64,000 nt of DNA, taken from assembly GCA_973895155.1 (NCBI GenBank), contig OZ316896.1, forward strand, positions 17,856,001-17,920,000. The letters run 5' to 3'. Both the position numbers and the translations under genes were made by a program. The notes under the pieces are model-generated. The model did no database searches, had not been told where the DNA came from, and saw only the letters and a program-made list of their open reading frames with translations. The DNA is from Marsupella aquatica (Eukaryota > Marchantiophyta). Numbering within the stretch: position 1 is the stretch's first letter; every line of letters begins with the position of its first letter. Shown piece by piece: positions 1 to 10,780 of the stretch.

Positions 1-48
1 ATTCTACATGTAAATTTGATACAAAAGAAATTGTGACTGTTAGATTTA

Positions 49-637
49 GATATAGCATATTCATCCTGGAACATGAAAAGTTATTTTGTCCTCTAGCAAA
101 AAGTTTAAGTTTTTTAGTGAAATACAGGTGATCTAATTCTTTTGTGACAAATATAAATAGGACATTGATTAGGAAGCATGACATTGAAAAGTTGTGCACA
201 TAAGGTACAAGAATAAAAGTACACATGTAAAGAAAAATAATAATGTACAGGAAAAATTTAAGTCTATGGTATTGGGTTCTACACATACTATACACCAATG
301 AAGATACTTATGTACTTATCTTAGCTAATGACACTCAAATGAATTAAAACCATAAATTTAGGACACAAAACTATGAGTAGAACTTAAAGACATGAGGAGT
401 GCACTTAAATAGATCATTTCTTCTTCACTCATCTGAATAAGGGCTAGACCTTCCGTGAGCTGGTGGATGATCAAAAGTATAGCAAGGATTGAAAAATTTA
501 GAGGGGTGCCAGATTAAATTCAAAATCTAAAATATACAAGGGATGCACCTTGGTAAGATACATTGAATAAAATACACAAGAAAAGAAGTTTGAATAAGAC
601 AAAATACTAGAAGATGGATTCACCATATTATAATTGA
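49..637 (+). repeat. Left long terminal inverted repeat (outer element)
   Basis: AT-rich arm matching the complement of 8050-8638 almost throughout with small indels. It includes the shared inner landmark GGATTCACCATATTATA near 615-632. Confidence 0.7.
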
Positions 638-798
638 TTGTGGAGAGAAAATCTGGTCCTCCACCCCACTACTCTCATAATATTGTGGAAAACATCTGCT
701 TGGACAATAATTACACATGAAAACAGCATGGGAGCTCTTTCAAACACCCTAGACATTGGGTTATAGATGGTACTATGCCCAAGTATCGTCACTCTATC

Positions 799-1901
799 CT
801 ATGTCTCCACCCTTGCGTTAGCCTGCTTGAGTGCATCCCTCAATGTGTGGCATAGCTTGAGACCCTCATGGACTCCTTCACGGAAATCCCGTAATTCCGC
901 AAAATATACCTCGGGAATGTTGTAGGCAAGGGGCTCCTCTAGGTTCCCCACAAGAGATTCAAGCCACTCCAATGTGTAATCCTCATCCTGGATGTCTTCC
1001 TCAATCTGACTATCTCCCGTTCCTGCTGACAATGCTGACACCTTTGTTAGTTTCCCCAAGATGGTAGTGGCAATGCTTCGGATCTCGGTGGTAAGAGGTG
1101 GCCTAGCTTCTTCGGGTCCCGGGGCAGCAGTCGATCCTTCTCACTGGCCAACAAGAATGATCCCATCAAATGTAAAGCTCCGCCCAGTTTTAGACTCTTG
1201 GGCTCAACGGCCAATACCTTTGTCAATCCGTAGTACCACCATCCGTAAACATGGGCTGGATGTTTCTTAATATCCATGGCAATTATGAAATGTTCTCCAT
1301 TCACTACTCCGGATTGCCCATTACCAAGGACCCGTTGATGAACCTTGGCCAGAAATCCCTTGTGCACTGCATCTTTGACGGCCGAGAGGATGAATGGCCG
1401 TGGTGGAGGTGGGATTTTTCACCCAACAGGCCACCATTGCCAACGCGAGATTCCCTACTATGTTTCGGGGGGTGAATGAGAACTGCTGGTTCTCAAGAAA
1501 CAAGAGCTTAGCTAATTCAGCATGAGGCACCAACCGCTGAATATGTGCAAAATAGATCCCTTTCGTACGCAATTCCATTCCAGCCTCAAGGTCCCAGCTC
1601 CTCCCTGGAATCCTAATCTCATGAATTTGGTGAATCCGGTGGCTTGAAAGATAGCCTTGCAATCCTCCATCACCCTGGCAGAGGTCTTGGGGTAAATTCG
1701 ACGGAAAACTTTCCTCATAACCGGTGCGGCGCTTGCTGCCCTTCTTTCTTCCCTCTCCTTCTCAGTTAGTGTCGCAATGTAGTCCCGGGTAAGCAGCCTG
1801 TATCTATGAACGCGAGCTGCATTGAACTTCGGCTGATCAAGCATCCATACTCCCACAAAATCGCTTGATCGCAAAATCCCGTCACCCGTATCTCGTAGCA
1901 A
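799..1901 (-). pseudogene. Frameshifted coding remnant, unknown protein
   Basis: Four overlapping minus-strand open stretches (1901-1512, 1662-1321, 1367-1047, 1059-799) follow each other in order, as expected of one coding sequence broken by frameshifts. The deduced pieces are rich in charged residues. The first contains a basic stretch with RRIYPKTSARVMEDCK, the second LFLENQQFSFTPRNIVGNL, and the last is acidic (QIEEDIQDEDYTLEWLESL) and ends at a proper stop. I do not recognise the family. The position inside a long-TIR element suggests it belonged to that element, but no DDE motif or zinc finger was seen. Repetitive plant-specific protein debris is the alternative. Confidence 0.4.
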
Positions 1902-2199
1902 ATTTCAAATCCTGGCCCGAAATGGCCCCCGTAACTCGATTAAACACCAGCAATCAAACCCCAGGAAAAACCCATCGCAAAGAGCCCGTGATCACATCAC
2001 AAAAGCATTGGATGAGTTCAAGGTGACCGGGTAACCGAGAGGGGGTCACCCAAGAGCTCACAAAAATAATGGAGGAAGAAAAGAGGTGGAATGCTTTTGC
2101 CATGTGGGAAGTCGTGAAGTGGCTTCTGAAATGCGCGGAGGAAAAAAAAAGGAAACCCCTGAAAGAAAGGAGAACCCCGAAACCTCCCCTCACTCTCTC

Positions 2200-2905
2200 C
2201 CTCGCGCGCGTCCCTATGGACGCCCTTAATTGACGGCGCCAGATGCTCCCCTCTCACTCCCTCGCGGGCGCCTTCCTATGGGCTCCCCTCTCACTCCCAG
2301 CTCGCAGGAGCCTTTGGGCTTGCGGCCTCCTGCCTTGCTCGGTACCTGCCTCCCAAGGTCGGGGAGCATTTACTCCCCCCCGTACCTGCTCCCGGAAGTC
2401 GGGGCATTAAGCCGCCTTGGCCCTCCTCACTTCCATCCCCCTCCTCGCTCCTGCAGCAGGTCTCTCCACCTGCCCCGGCTCTCTCTCGCAGCTCTAGCGC
2501 CTCCCGGAACACGTACTGCCCCCCGGCTCCCTCCTGCACCCGGCACGCCCTCCTGCACCCGGCACGCGGCTGCTGCGCCCTGCACGCAGCTGCCGCGCCC
2601 TATGGGCCTGGTGCCCCATGTTGGGGCTCACTTGCTCTTGGGGCTCCCTCCTCCCTTCTTCCCCCAGGCTCCCACCCTCTGCCGGGCTCGCGCCTCCAGT
2701 CGGGCTCCGGCTCGCCTCCCTATGTAGGGGGGCTCGTCCTTATGCGCCCCTCCTCGCACCTCAGCCTGCCACGTGGGTGGGGAGCATTAATTGCCCCCTG
2801 GCTCGCGGCCTTCTCCTCGTGCTTTTGCTGCCGGGCCCAAAAAAAACTCCCCCCTGTAGGCCTCGTTGTTTACAAGGGGTTTCTCTTTTTTTTTTTTTTT
2901 TTAAC
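2200..2905. repeat. Pyrimidine-rich low-complexity tract ending in poly-T
   Basis: A C/T-rich stretch with short imperfect repeats of CTCCTGCACCCGGCACG and CCCTCGCGGGCGCC types, closed by a run of about 18 T at 2885-2902. Long open frames here are proline/leucine/serine-rich and arise from composition, so no gene is called. Confidence 0.6.
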
Positions 2906-3339
2906 CGGTCCCCCACTACAAGTTGAGGTGTTAGACTTTTAGTCCTTAGTTAAATCCCCTAGCTTAGTGGTTGGACGGGGAAAAAATCAAAGTATTAAGG
3001 TGGACCCTCAACAAGCTTGAATCCATAGCTAGAAGGGACCCCCTTAATTTTCCACTCCATCTCCCGCAAACGGAGAGGGTAGAATAAATTTAAAAAAATA
3101 AAAAATCTGTGGGCAGCACAAGCTTGCAACGACGGAATTAACCTCCAAAGTTTTTTAAAAAACTTATCTACAATTGCTATTTACACTGCCCACCACTCCG
3201 CAACCAATTATTCGTGATTCCAGTGACGGGGACCCCGTCACAGTGTTGAGGCCCAAGTGCATTTTTCCCTTAGACTCTTGGTTGAGTTAGAGCCGTAGAG
3301 ATGGTTCCCAGAGTCAGGGTTGAACTGGTCATGGTGTTT
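2906..3339. other. Spacer, no gene seen
   Basis: No convincing open frame. A short inverted motif, GACGGGGACCCCGTC, lies near 3217-3231. Composition drifts from GC-rich to AT-rich. Confidence 0.4.
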
Positions 3340-3790
3340 GGGACAAGCTTCGGGACAAGCTAGCTATTTGACCCATGGCATGTCCTAGAGGCCGGGTGGT
3401 CAACCATGCAGTGAGTGGGGAAGCTTGGGCAGTACCTGATAGAGGGGCTGTTATGGACAAACAATGGGTGCAGACCTTAGCTTCAGCTTATGGCAATGTC
3501 ATGCGGGCCGGGAGGTTTTATCCGTTGACCTACTTACTAATGACCATTGAGCTTGAGGCAAGACAATGGTCTTGGGATTCGAGATCATAACGTGTTGGTT
3601 GTTTGTGCAGACAATAAGAGCTTTGAGCAACGGTCGTGCTTAGGAGCGAGTGTGACTTCGTATGTGGGTTGTCACGTACTAGCGGTGATAGAGGTATCAA
3701 GTTGCTTGCTCGTGGAGTTCTGTGGAGATGTTCAGGCACCAAGAGTACTTAGGCAAGAGTATTGGGTTTGGTGAGTCAAGGTGTTGGGTG
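3340..3790 (+). repeat. Dispersed repeat, copy 1
   Basis: This stretch (GGGACAAGCTTCGGGACAAG onward) matches 39955-40440 over most of its length, including GGTTGTTTGTGCAGA and CTTAGGCA(A/C)AAGT. The other copy lies downstream of a GGTGGCGCGCC motif, so both may derive from an LTR retrotransposon. No intact protein is visible. Confidence 0.55.
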
Positions 3791-6437
3791 GAAAAAGACA
3801 GTGCCCATGAGGAAGCTACATGACTAGTTTTCTACACTTTTTAACAAAACAAAACATGTTATGAGCGGGGTTATGAGCATTATTGACTAATTATGAGGAC
3901 CTGGATCCAACAGGTTTTGAAATGGACATGGGCCGTTTAAGGTAAAGTGCCCATGAGCAAGCTCCATAACTAGTTTCCTACAGTTTTCAAACGAAACAAA
4001 ATTGGCATATACTTTTTGTTTTTCAAGCTTGACAAGAACATTCATAACATTATAAAATCAGCTTGTTACAGGAGAATCACCACTTAGCCTTTGTGTGGTT
4101 GATATTATCAATAGAGACCTGTCAATCTAAGGTAATATTATTTGACTGTGAGATTGGAGCACTGAGGCCAGAATGGGCGGAATACTAAGCAGAGCCCGGC
4201 TAAGGGCTCTCCGCTCTCCCTGTTTCCTGGTTTTCATTGGGCACACTCTGCAACTTCTGGGGACTTTCCTCTCCTTTCTACTATTCTCGCCTGCTTGGCC
4301 TTCACTCGAGGAATAAAGATGATTTGTTCCTTTTCCATTGCCTAGGACTACTTTTTGGCTCTTTGGCTTCTTGGGCTTTTATTCCCTTTATTGGATTTAC
4401 TACCTTTGGGATCTTGTTGCCAGATTTGGCGTCCTTTGTTTTTGGGCAATGTGATATATATCTAAGGCATGGTTACTTTACAAGAGCTAGGTCCACCTTT
4501 CCCTCCAGAAGGCAATAGATAATGAATAGGCAGCGGCAGTAGCTCCATGACGATATGTTGATGTAGTGTCATGTTTGTTTGCCTTTGCTTATTCAGCAAA
4601 AGTTGATTTTGAATAGGATAATGTCATGGTTAGAGGGCATTGTGGGATATAATGCCCTGAAAGATTTTAACTTTGCAATTTGGGATGGTGTAGCGATGCG
4701 TGTTAGTTCGCAAGTGCCGGAATTCTGTTTATCGGGCCTTTGTTGATTGCGATGTGTATGGGTTCGCAAAAGGGGCCGATAGTGTAGTAGTGTTGAGTGA
4801 CTTTTTGATAACAAACAAGAAAAAGTGAATCCCTGAAATAGAAAATTCAGATTAAAAGGTCATCCAAGAAGTGGTTGCTATGGAATTGGCCAAAAAATAC
4901 GTTCTTGAGTTATATTAGATTCAATTGATAGATATTTTGTTCATATCACCATATAAGATTTGGTTATCATCTTGAGATCTTGACTAAATTTTAATTTTTT
5001 TGGTGTATGGTAAAACTATATTTAATTTTTAAAAATTCCCGCCTCAAAAAAAGGGGTGCATTATGGAGAATTAATGCACTCAAATATACAAAGAGAAAAG
5101 TCATGAAAGGCTTTACGATTCTGAAAGGAGATTCATCATTTCCGGGATCACGTCACCTTCCTATGGTTAATATCATTAATAGAGCCTTAGTTGTCAATCT
5201 AAGGTACAGGCAGTCTACAATAGCTACAGGCCCACCTTTTGCGCCCGAGAATAGAGTGACTATGTAGTGTGGCGGTTGCTCTGAGACCATCCATCCCAGG
5301 TGTTGTCAGATTGGCTAATATGTGGAGTAAACCCAATCTGACAACACCGTTCTTTTAGTTTACTCTATTGTAAGTAACACCCATGGTCAAATGAAAGTCA
5401 ACCCAACTCTTTATTGGATTATTTTCCTCCACACAAGAATCAGCTTCACACCACCTTAGATTAAAATCTGGAAACCCCTCAACGACCCAAAAATCAGCGT
5501 CACACCGCCAAGCTTGAAACGGGGCTTGAAACCGCAGTAGAAAGTCAAACCTGTACATTTCTTCTCAACACAAGTCAAGAACAAATAAACTAAATGCATG
5601 AAAATTCTTAGCGTGAATGGATTGGACATCACTTTTTGCATTTTAGTCAGTGGGTTTGGTCAACAGCCACTTAAAGTAAGGCTTTCCAGTAACGGTCCCA
5701 GATGCTTGAACACTATATGCTGACGTTCCGTCATATTGTTTTGCTTTGCTTAGTAAGCAAAATGATGACTTAGATTCCGAAGGTTCTAGCCATATGTTTT
5801 AGCTATCCACCTGGGTCATAAAGTACAGTACCGCCCAAGTTGCTTCTTTCCCGGTAAAACACCGTGGTGCTTTTTACCCTAGAGGGCAGCAATAAGGTAC
5901 AGTCTTGTAATTCCCATTTCCATCTTAGTTCCCACAGGGAGAGGCTAGCCCAGGCACTTTGGGCAGGCCAGTATAGGATGACGCAACGAAGTACTCCAAG
6001 TTTTTTATCTCTGAGTTATTAGCCCAAATACAGGTGCATAAGTATGAGTTGGAAGGAATCCCTGTAACTCGGAGTCACTCACAAGCATGGTGTCTAAATA
6101 TCAAATTTTACTCTTAACGTATTCATGATGGCTTCTGGTGTGATTCTACTGGTAGGTCATGAATGGTAAACTTTGATTACAAATTAGAGTACAAATTTGT
6201 TTTCTTGGTCCAACGCCTTGCCTGTCCCACCATTTTCGTGTACAATCTTCCACCAAAATCAGGGCCAGAGCCTTGTATTCAAACACCATCTATTCAAATA
6301 GAAAGCCTTGGATCTTTTACTTGAGTTTTGAAGAGTAAGTCACTATTCTTACAACAATCCAATAGGGCTTGTGTCTGAGACATTACAAATTGAATTCAAA
6401 CACCAGGCCCTTCAATCCAATAAATTAATATCTGTTA
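3791..6437. other. Spacer with decayed repeats, no gene seen
   Basis: An approximately 35-bp direct repeat (GTGCCCATGAG(G/C)AAGCT...ACTAGTTT) occurs near 3801 and again near 3950. A related motif with CAATCTAAGGTA occurs near 4125 and 5195. The open frame at 4237-4518 is short, hydrophobic and unsupported. Confidence 0.4.
5299..5348. repeat. Perfect 16-bp stem hairpin
   Basis: GGTGTTGTCAGATTGG (5299-5314) is followed after 18 bases by its exact complement (5333-5348). This could be the footprint of a small foldback element. It is not next to a gene end, so a terminator role is not supported. Confidence 0.75.
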
Positions 6438-6905
6438 AATTGAGAGTGACATAACACACAAAACAATAAATACATGCAAAAAAAAGTGCATTATGACCAA
6501 GAAAATACAAAGGTACTAAAGAGACAAAAGAGTTATGCACATACAGTACAGATTTTTAATTGCTTCTAGGTAATGAACTCAATTAAAACCATAAATTTTT
6601 GTAAAGGAAGCCAAGAGGGGAACTTAGTACACCAGATGTGCACATTGTTTAAATTCATGTCTCTCACTCTCATGAGAAAAAAGAGAATTCACTAAGGATT
6701 GATTCAAAATGAAAAATTAAACATTTATGAGGGGAGCCAAATACATTCGAAATACTTAAAAATCACTAAAATTAAAAGGGGTCCAAAAGTTAATTCAAAA
6801 TAAACTTAATACAAATGATTCACCTTGTTAAAGCACATTAAAATAAAAATAATGGACACAAAATCTGAATAAGACAAAATCTGAAATGTGGATTCACCAT
6901 GTAGC
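6438..6905 (+). repeat. Left TIR of inner element
   Basis: Inverted match to 7207-7998 after the LTR inside that arm is removed. It begins GAGAGTGACATAACAC and ends near GGATTCACCATGTAGC. Confidence 0.65.
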
Positions 6906-7206
6906 AACTGCTCCTGATGAAGACTGCTCCCGATGTGCTATGCCTGTTAGGATAACTACTGTAGTGTCGAGCAGATGGGGCATTTTTGCAGATCCGTGCA
7001 CCATAGGTGGCATTTGGGAAATGACGACATATATACACCCATAGCGAATGGCAGCAAGCCAGACTGGGCAGCAATAAACTAGTTTTCCAATGAAGGCTCA
7101 TCAAGAATCTGGCTTTGGGATTGTTAACCCAAAAGGTCATTGTGGGCCATGGAGAAGTTGGCCTATCCAGTTTCCCATGTCTCACATGGGGACTGGACAT
7201 GAAACT

Positions 7207-7998
7207 GCTATGTGATGAATCCACCTTTCAAATTTTGTCTTATTCAGATTTTGTGTTTAGTATTTTGATTTTAATGTGCCAACAAGGTGAATCATTTATA
7301 TTAATTTAATTTTGAATTAACTTTTGGACTGTTTTTAATTTTAGTGAACTTAGAGTATTTTTAATGTATTTAGCTCCCCTCATAAATGTTTAGTTTTTCA
7401 TTTTCAATCACTACTTAGTAAATTATTATTTTTCTCATGAGAGTGAGAGAAATGAATTTGAACAATGTGCACATCTGGTGCACTAAGTTCCCCTCATGGT
7501 TAATTTACAAAATTTATGATTTGAATTGAGTTTATTGTTGTTAGATATTGCTCTAGTCTTGTGACTCATGAGCTAACCATAGTTAGGCTAACTTGGGTTA
7601 GGACCTAGCTAATGTTAGCGGTAGTGTTGTTGTGCATATAGCCAGGGCTGATGCCAGACCCTGGGTGGAACTTAGACTCATTGTTACGGAGCTAGTTGAG
7701 AGATAGGGAGAGCTTGTGCTATGGATGTTTGGTATGACCGGTCGACCTAGAGTGCAGTAAAGCTCTTGTGTGTTCCCGTGGACGTAGCCTCAAGTGGAGG
7801 TGAACCACGTATCTCTCTGTGTCGACTATTGTGCGTTGGATGGTTCATAGGCTTGTTGTTACGAATGTCGTCTATGCTCAACAATTGTCATTACCTAGAA
7901 GCGAGTGAAAATCTATATTGTATGTGCATAACTTTTTAATACCCTTGTACTTTTTTGGTTATAATGTGTTTATCTTTGCATGTACTATGTCACTCACT
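7207..7998 (-). repeat. Right TIR of inner element (interrupted)
   Basis: Complement of the left arm. Homology stops at GAATTGAGTTT, is interrupted by 7534-7883, and resumes at CATTACCTAGAAG, exactly as the uninterrupted left arm predicts. Confidence 0.65.
7539..7883. mobile_element. Solo LTR with 5-bp target-site duplication
   Basis: A 345-bp unit begins TGTTAGATATTG and ends CTATGCTCAACA. It is bounded by ATTGT on both sides (7534-7538 and 7884-7888). The empty site is visible in the opposite TIR. The TG...CA ends, and GAACCACGTATCTCTCTGTG close to the 3' end, are typical of Ty1/Copia LTRs. No internal region remains, so an LTR-LTR recombination product is inferred. Confidence 0.85.
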
Positions 7999-8049
7999 CT
8001 TTGCATGTACTATATATGTCACTCACTCTTTGCATGTATGGCATCCAAT

Positions 8050-8638
8050 GAAACTACTATATGGTGAATCCATCTTCCAGTATTTTGTCTTATTGAAACT
8101 TCTTTTCTTGTATATTTTAATTCAATGTGTCTTACCAAGGTGCATCCCTTGTATACTTTAGATTTTGAATTTAATTAATCTGGTACCCCTCTAAATTTTT
8201 CAATCTTTGCTATACTTTTGATCATCCACCCTTTAACATAGCTCACCAAAGTTCTAGCCCTTAGTGAAGAAGAAATGATCTAATTAAAGTGCACTCCTCA
8301 TGTCTTTAAGTTCTACTCATGATTTTGTGTTCTAAATTTATGGTTTTAATTCATTTGAGTGTTATTACCTAAGATAAATACATAGATATCTTTACTAGTG
8401 TATAATATGTGCAGAACCCAATAACATTAAATGTTTTCTATTCATTATTACTTTTCTGTATGTGTGTACTTTTATTCTTGTATCTTATATGCACAACTTT
8501 TCAATGTCACGATTCCTAATCAATGTCCTATTTAAATTTGCCACAAAAAATTAGATCACTTATATTTCATTAAAAAACTTAATCTTTTTGCTAGAGGACA
8601 AAATAACTTTTCATGTTCCTGGATGAGTATGCTATATC
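8050..8638 (-). repeat. Right long terminal inverted repeat (outer element)
   Basis: Complement of 49-637, ending CTGGATGAGTATGCTATATC. The direct repeat GTCACTCACTCTTTGCATGTA lies just upstream, near 7986 and 8018. Confidence 0.7.
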
Positions 8639-8759
8639 ACTCACTCTTAAATAACATATATTAATTTATTGACATATACTTTACATGTACCTACTTCTTT
8701 TATCATAAAATAAATAAAATAAATTAGATATCACTACAAGATATCTAATTTATTTGATA

Positions 8760-9627
8760 TCCCTTTCAACACACAAACAAAAATCTGACCAAGACTCGAC
8801 ATACTTTCGTGCATGTCACACAAAATTATTTACGGACCCCACTAGAGGTCCCTTCCAAACTTCCTGGCACCATAGCCCGCCACGTCAATAACAACCACAA
8901 CAAACAAGACTCATCATTCAGTTTTGTGAATCAAACTTATAATTTTCATTCGTGTTTGTGTCAATTTGGGTGTAAATTTTGGGACGCCATGTCGTAAAAA
9001 GAAAAGTAAAAAATTAGAAATGCAAAGAGCAAGATGATTAAAACTGTCACTATATAACCGTTTTAGTTACATTTTCAATTTTAAAACTTAAATTCAAAGA
9101 TTTAAAAAATATATTTTATATAACAAATAATGACTAATAACTTCCTTATTAAAGGGTAATTGGCACCTGGTCTAAGAATTTTGGCTCTTTGCAATTAAGT
9201 TACACTGTTAACCATGGTCTAAACTTGAATTCAACAAACTGATAGAATTCATTTGATCAGACATTTATTTAATTGCAAATGGACTTGTCACGGATTGATG
9301 ACTCTCATAGTTTGAGAATTTGGTTGCATGTAACCAAAAGGACTAATTTTGACAACAGCTTGTGATAACCATATTATCAATTAACCAAGTGGTCCACTAA
9401 CTAATTTTTATTATTGTATCGTCACACACTTATTGTACTATGTGGGTCCATTGCATGGCAGGCCATGAACTCGTCAGCGTACGAATCTTGGGGAAAATAA
9501 TTGGAAATGAAAAAATAATATTGGGTAGGTTGGCCACGAGCACCTGCGGGCTAGAGGCCACCATATCGGTTTGGATAGCCGCAGATGTGCAGAGCTTGTT
9601 CAGTGGATACACTCCCGCGGAGAGAGT
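8760..9627 (+). promoter_or_regulatory. Distal 5' flank of receptor gene A, with an insertion
   Basis: 8768-8835 and 9405-9627 match the 5' flanks of genes B (31,985 onward, opposite strand) and C (55,620-55,860), for example TGCATGGCAGGCCATGAACT. In gene A an AT-rich piece of about 570 bp (8836-9404) separates two blocks that are adjacent in the other copies. Nothing in that piece is recognised. Confidence 0.6.
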
Positions 9628-9637
9628 TTATATATAG
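9628..9637 (+). promoter_or_regulatory. TATA box of receptor gene A
   Basis: TTATATATAG follows the conserved GGAGAGAG block. The same place in gene B reads CATATATAG. The start codon lies 1.1 kb downstream, implying a long leader, probably with an intron. Confidence 0.55.
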
Positions 9638-9649
9638 CAGCGGAGTTCG

Positions 9650-10732
9650 CAAAATCCCGAAGCAAAGTCCAGTGGATCGCCTCTTCTCTCAGCAGGTTCA
9701 GCGCTGTTCATCCGTCCGTCACCTCCATTTGTCAATGAGTGAGTGTTCCTGGGATGGGCGCGTTTCTACCTAAGTGATGGTTTGATGCTAATGACCCTCA
9801 TTGATGCTCTATCGAATCACACCCTTGTTTCGTCTCTTACCTATTTAGCAAAATTTAGCTCATTAGCATCTGTCTTTATTAAGATCATGTAACTTTAATT
9901 TCCTTCGCTTATGTTTTGGTTTTTTCGGCTCTATTACGTATATATCTATTACGGTCTCCGCATGATTTCCCCTCCACCGAATCCTTGCTCCCGCCATAAC
10001 TCATTGATTGCTCTGAAATCAACTTTTGTTTCGTCACTTCTCTATTTAGAAAAATCTAGCTCATTTAATACTCTTTAGCCTCGTTGAGACGTTACTTACG
10101 TATCTGCACTTACGGAGTCGTTTCGTCCGGCTTATGTTCGTTCCGTGACTTCCCTCGACCGAATCCTTGCTCCACCCGCGACAATGATGAAGTATAGCAG
10201 TTATGTGGTGTTCTAGATCATGGCCGGCGAATTTGTAGCCATTCTTGAAAGCAGAATGTACAAGGACAGATTAGGAAGGCATCGCTAGCTTTCTTGCCCA
10301 TGCCACAAATCCGCCCGTCCTGCTATTGTTTCCAGGAAGTTCTACACACTATTCCCAATCAGAGGCATCGAAATAGAAAAAGGACAATTAGCCACCACAA
10401 TTAAATTCCAATACGATTTCGTCTTTAGTTTGGAAGCTGTTACCCACATCTCCCGATTTGGGGGTGTCAATATATGCGCAGGTCTGAGCACTCGGGCGAA
10501 TTCTCTCACATCAGACGTGCTCAAGTCATGCAAGCTGATGCGGAGCCTACTATTGGTTTCTATCTGGGCATCCCTTTCGTTCTTTTCGGCCATGATTAAT
10601 TTGTGGAATTGAATGTTTGTAGCTACCTAAGCATTTTGAGGCTCGGCACAGCACGTACGTCCACTCTGGAGATAACTGCAAAATTGACGTCTAGTTACCA
10701 GAACAAGTTTCCAGCAATTCTAAGCCATCGCT
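9650..10732 (+). other. Probable 5' leader of gene A
   Basis: Conserved with the leaders of B (28,423-29,730) and partly of C and A2. A minus-strand open frame at 10,342-10,593 lies here; it is not kept open in C, so it is not called as a gene. Confidence 0.5.
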
Positions 10733-10780
10733 ATGGCTCAAAGGGCCTCTTCTAGTCGCACCAATAACACAATTACTCAG
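10733..10780 (+). CDS. Gene A exon 1 (leader)
   Basis: 48 bp, 16 codons, MAQRASSSRTNNTITQ, followed by GTATCTTACGG as donor. Small, Ser/Thr/Asn-rich and conserved in B (16 codons) and C (22 codons). No signal peptide, so a cytoplasmic or nuclear protein is expected. Confidence 0.7.

Larger units (their letters stand above)
6438..7998. mobile_element. Smaller long-TIR DNA element nested in the outer one
   Basis: The left arm (6438-6905) and right arm (7207-7998) are inverted copies, for example CTCACTCTCATGAGAAAA against TTTTCTCATGAGAGTGAG. The right arm is split by a solo LTR. The arms resemble those of the outer element (shared AATAAGACAAAAT and GGATTCACCAT blocks), so the two are one family. 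The central 300 bases (6906-7206) carry no recognisable protein, so it is non-autonomous. Confidence 0.6.
49..8638. mobile_element. DNA transposon-like element with long terminal inverted repeats
   Basis: The first about 590 bases (49-637) recur as an inverted copy at 8050-8638, for example GATATAGCAT...GGAACATGAAAAG at the left and its complement at the right. Between them lie a decayed coding region (799-1901), a pyrimidine-rich tract, a dispersed repeat and a smaller related element. TIRs this long suggest a Mutator-like or foldback element. No transposase was recognised and no target duplication could be fixed, because the left terminus is eroded close to the window edge. Superfamily is inference. 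Confidence 0.55.

Noticed and set aside
2230-2942. Pro/Leu/Ser-rich open frames on both strands
   Set aside because: Product of a C/T-rich low-complexity tract; no codon pattern or motif.
4237-4518. 93-codon hydrophobic open frame that could suggest a membrane protein
   Set aside because: No conserved motif, no paralog in the window, and it lies in decayed repeat DNA.
10342-10593. Minus-strand frame in the gene A leader, partly conserved opposite gene B
   Set aside because: Conservation follows the duplicated leader. The frame is shifted in B and its start codon is lost in C.
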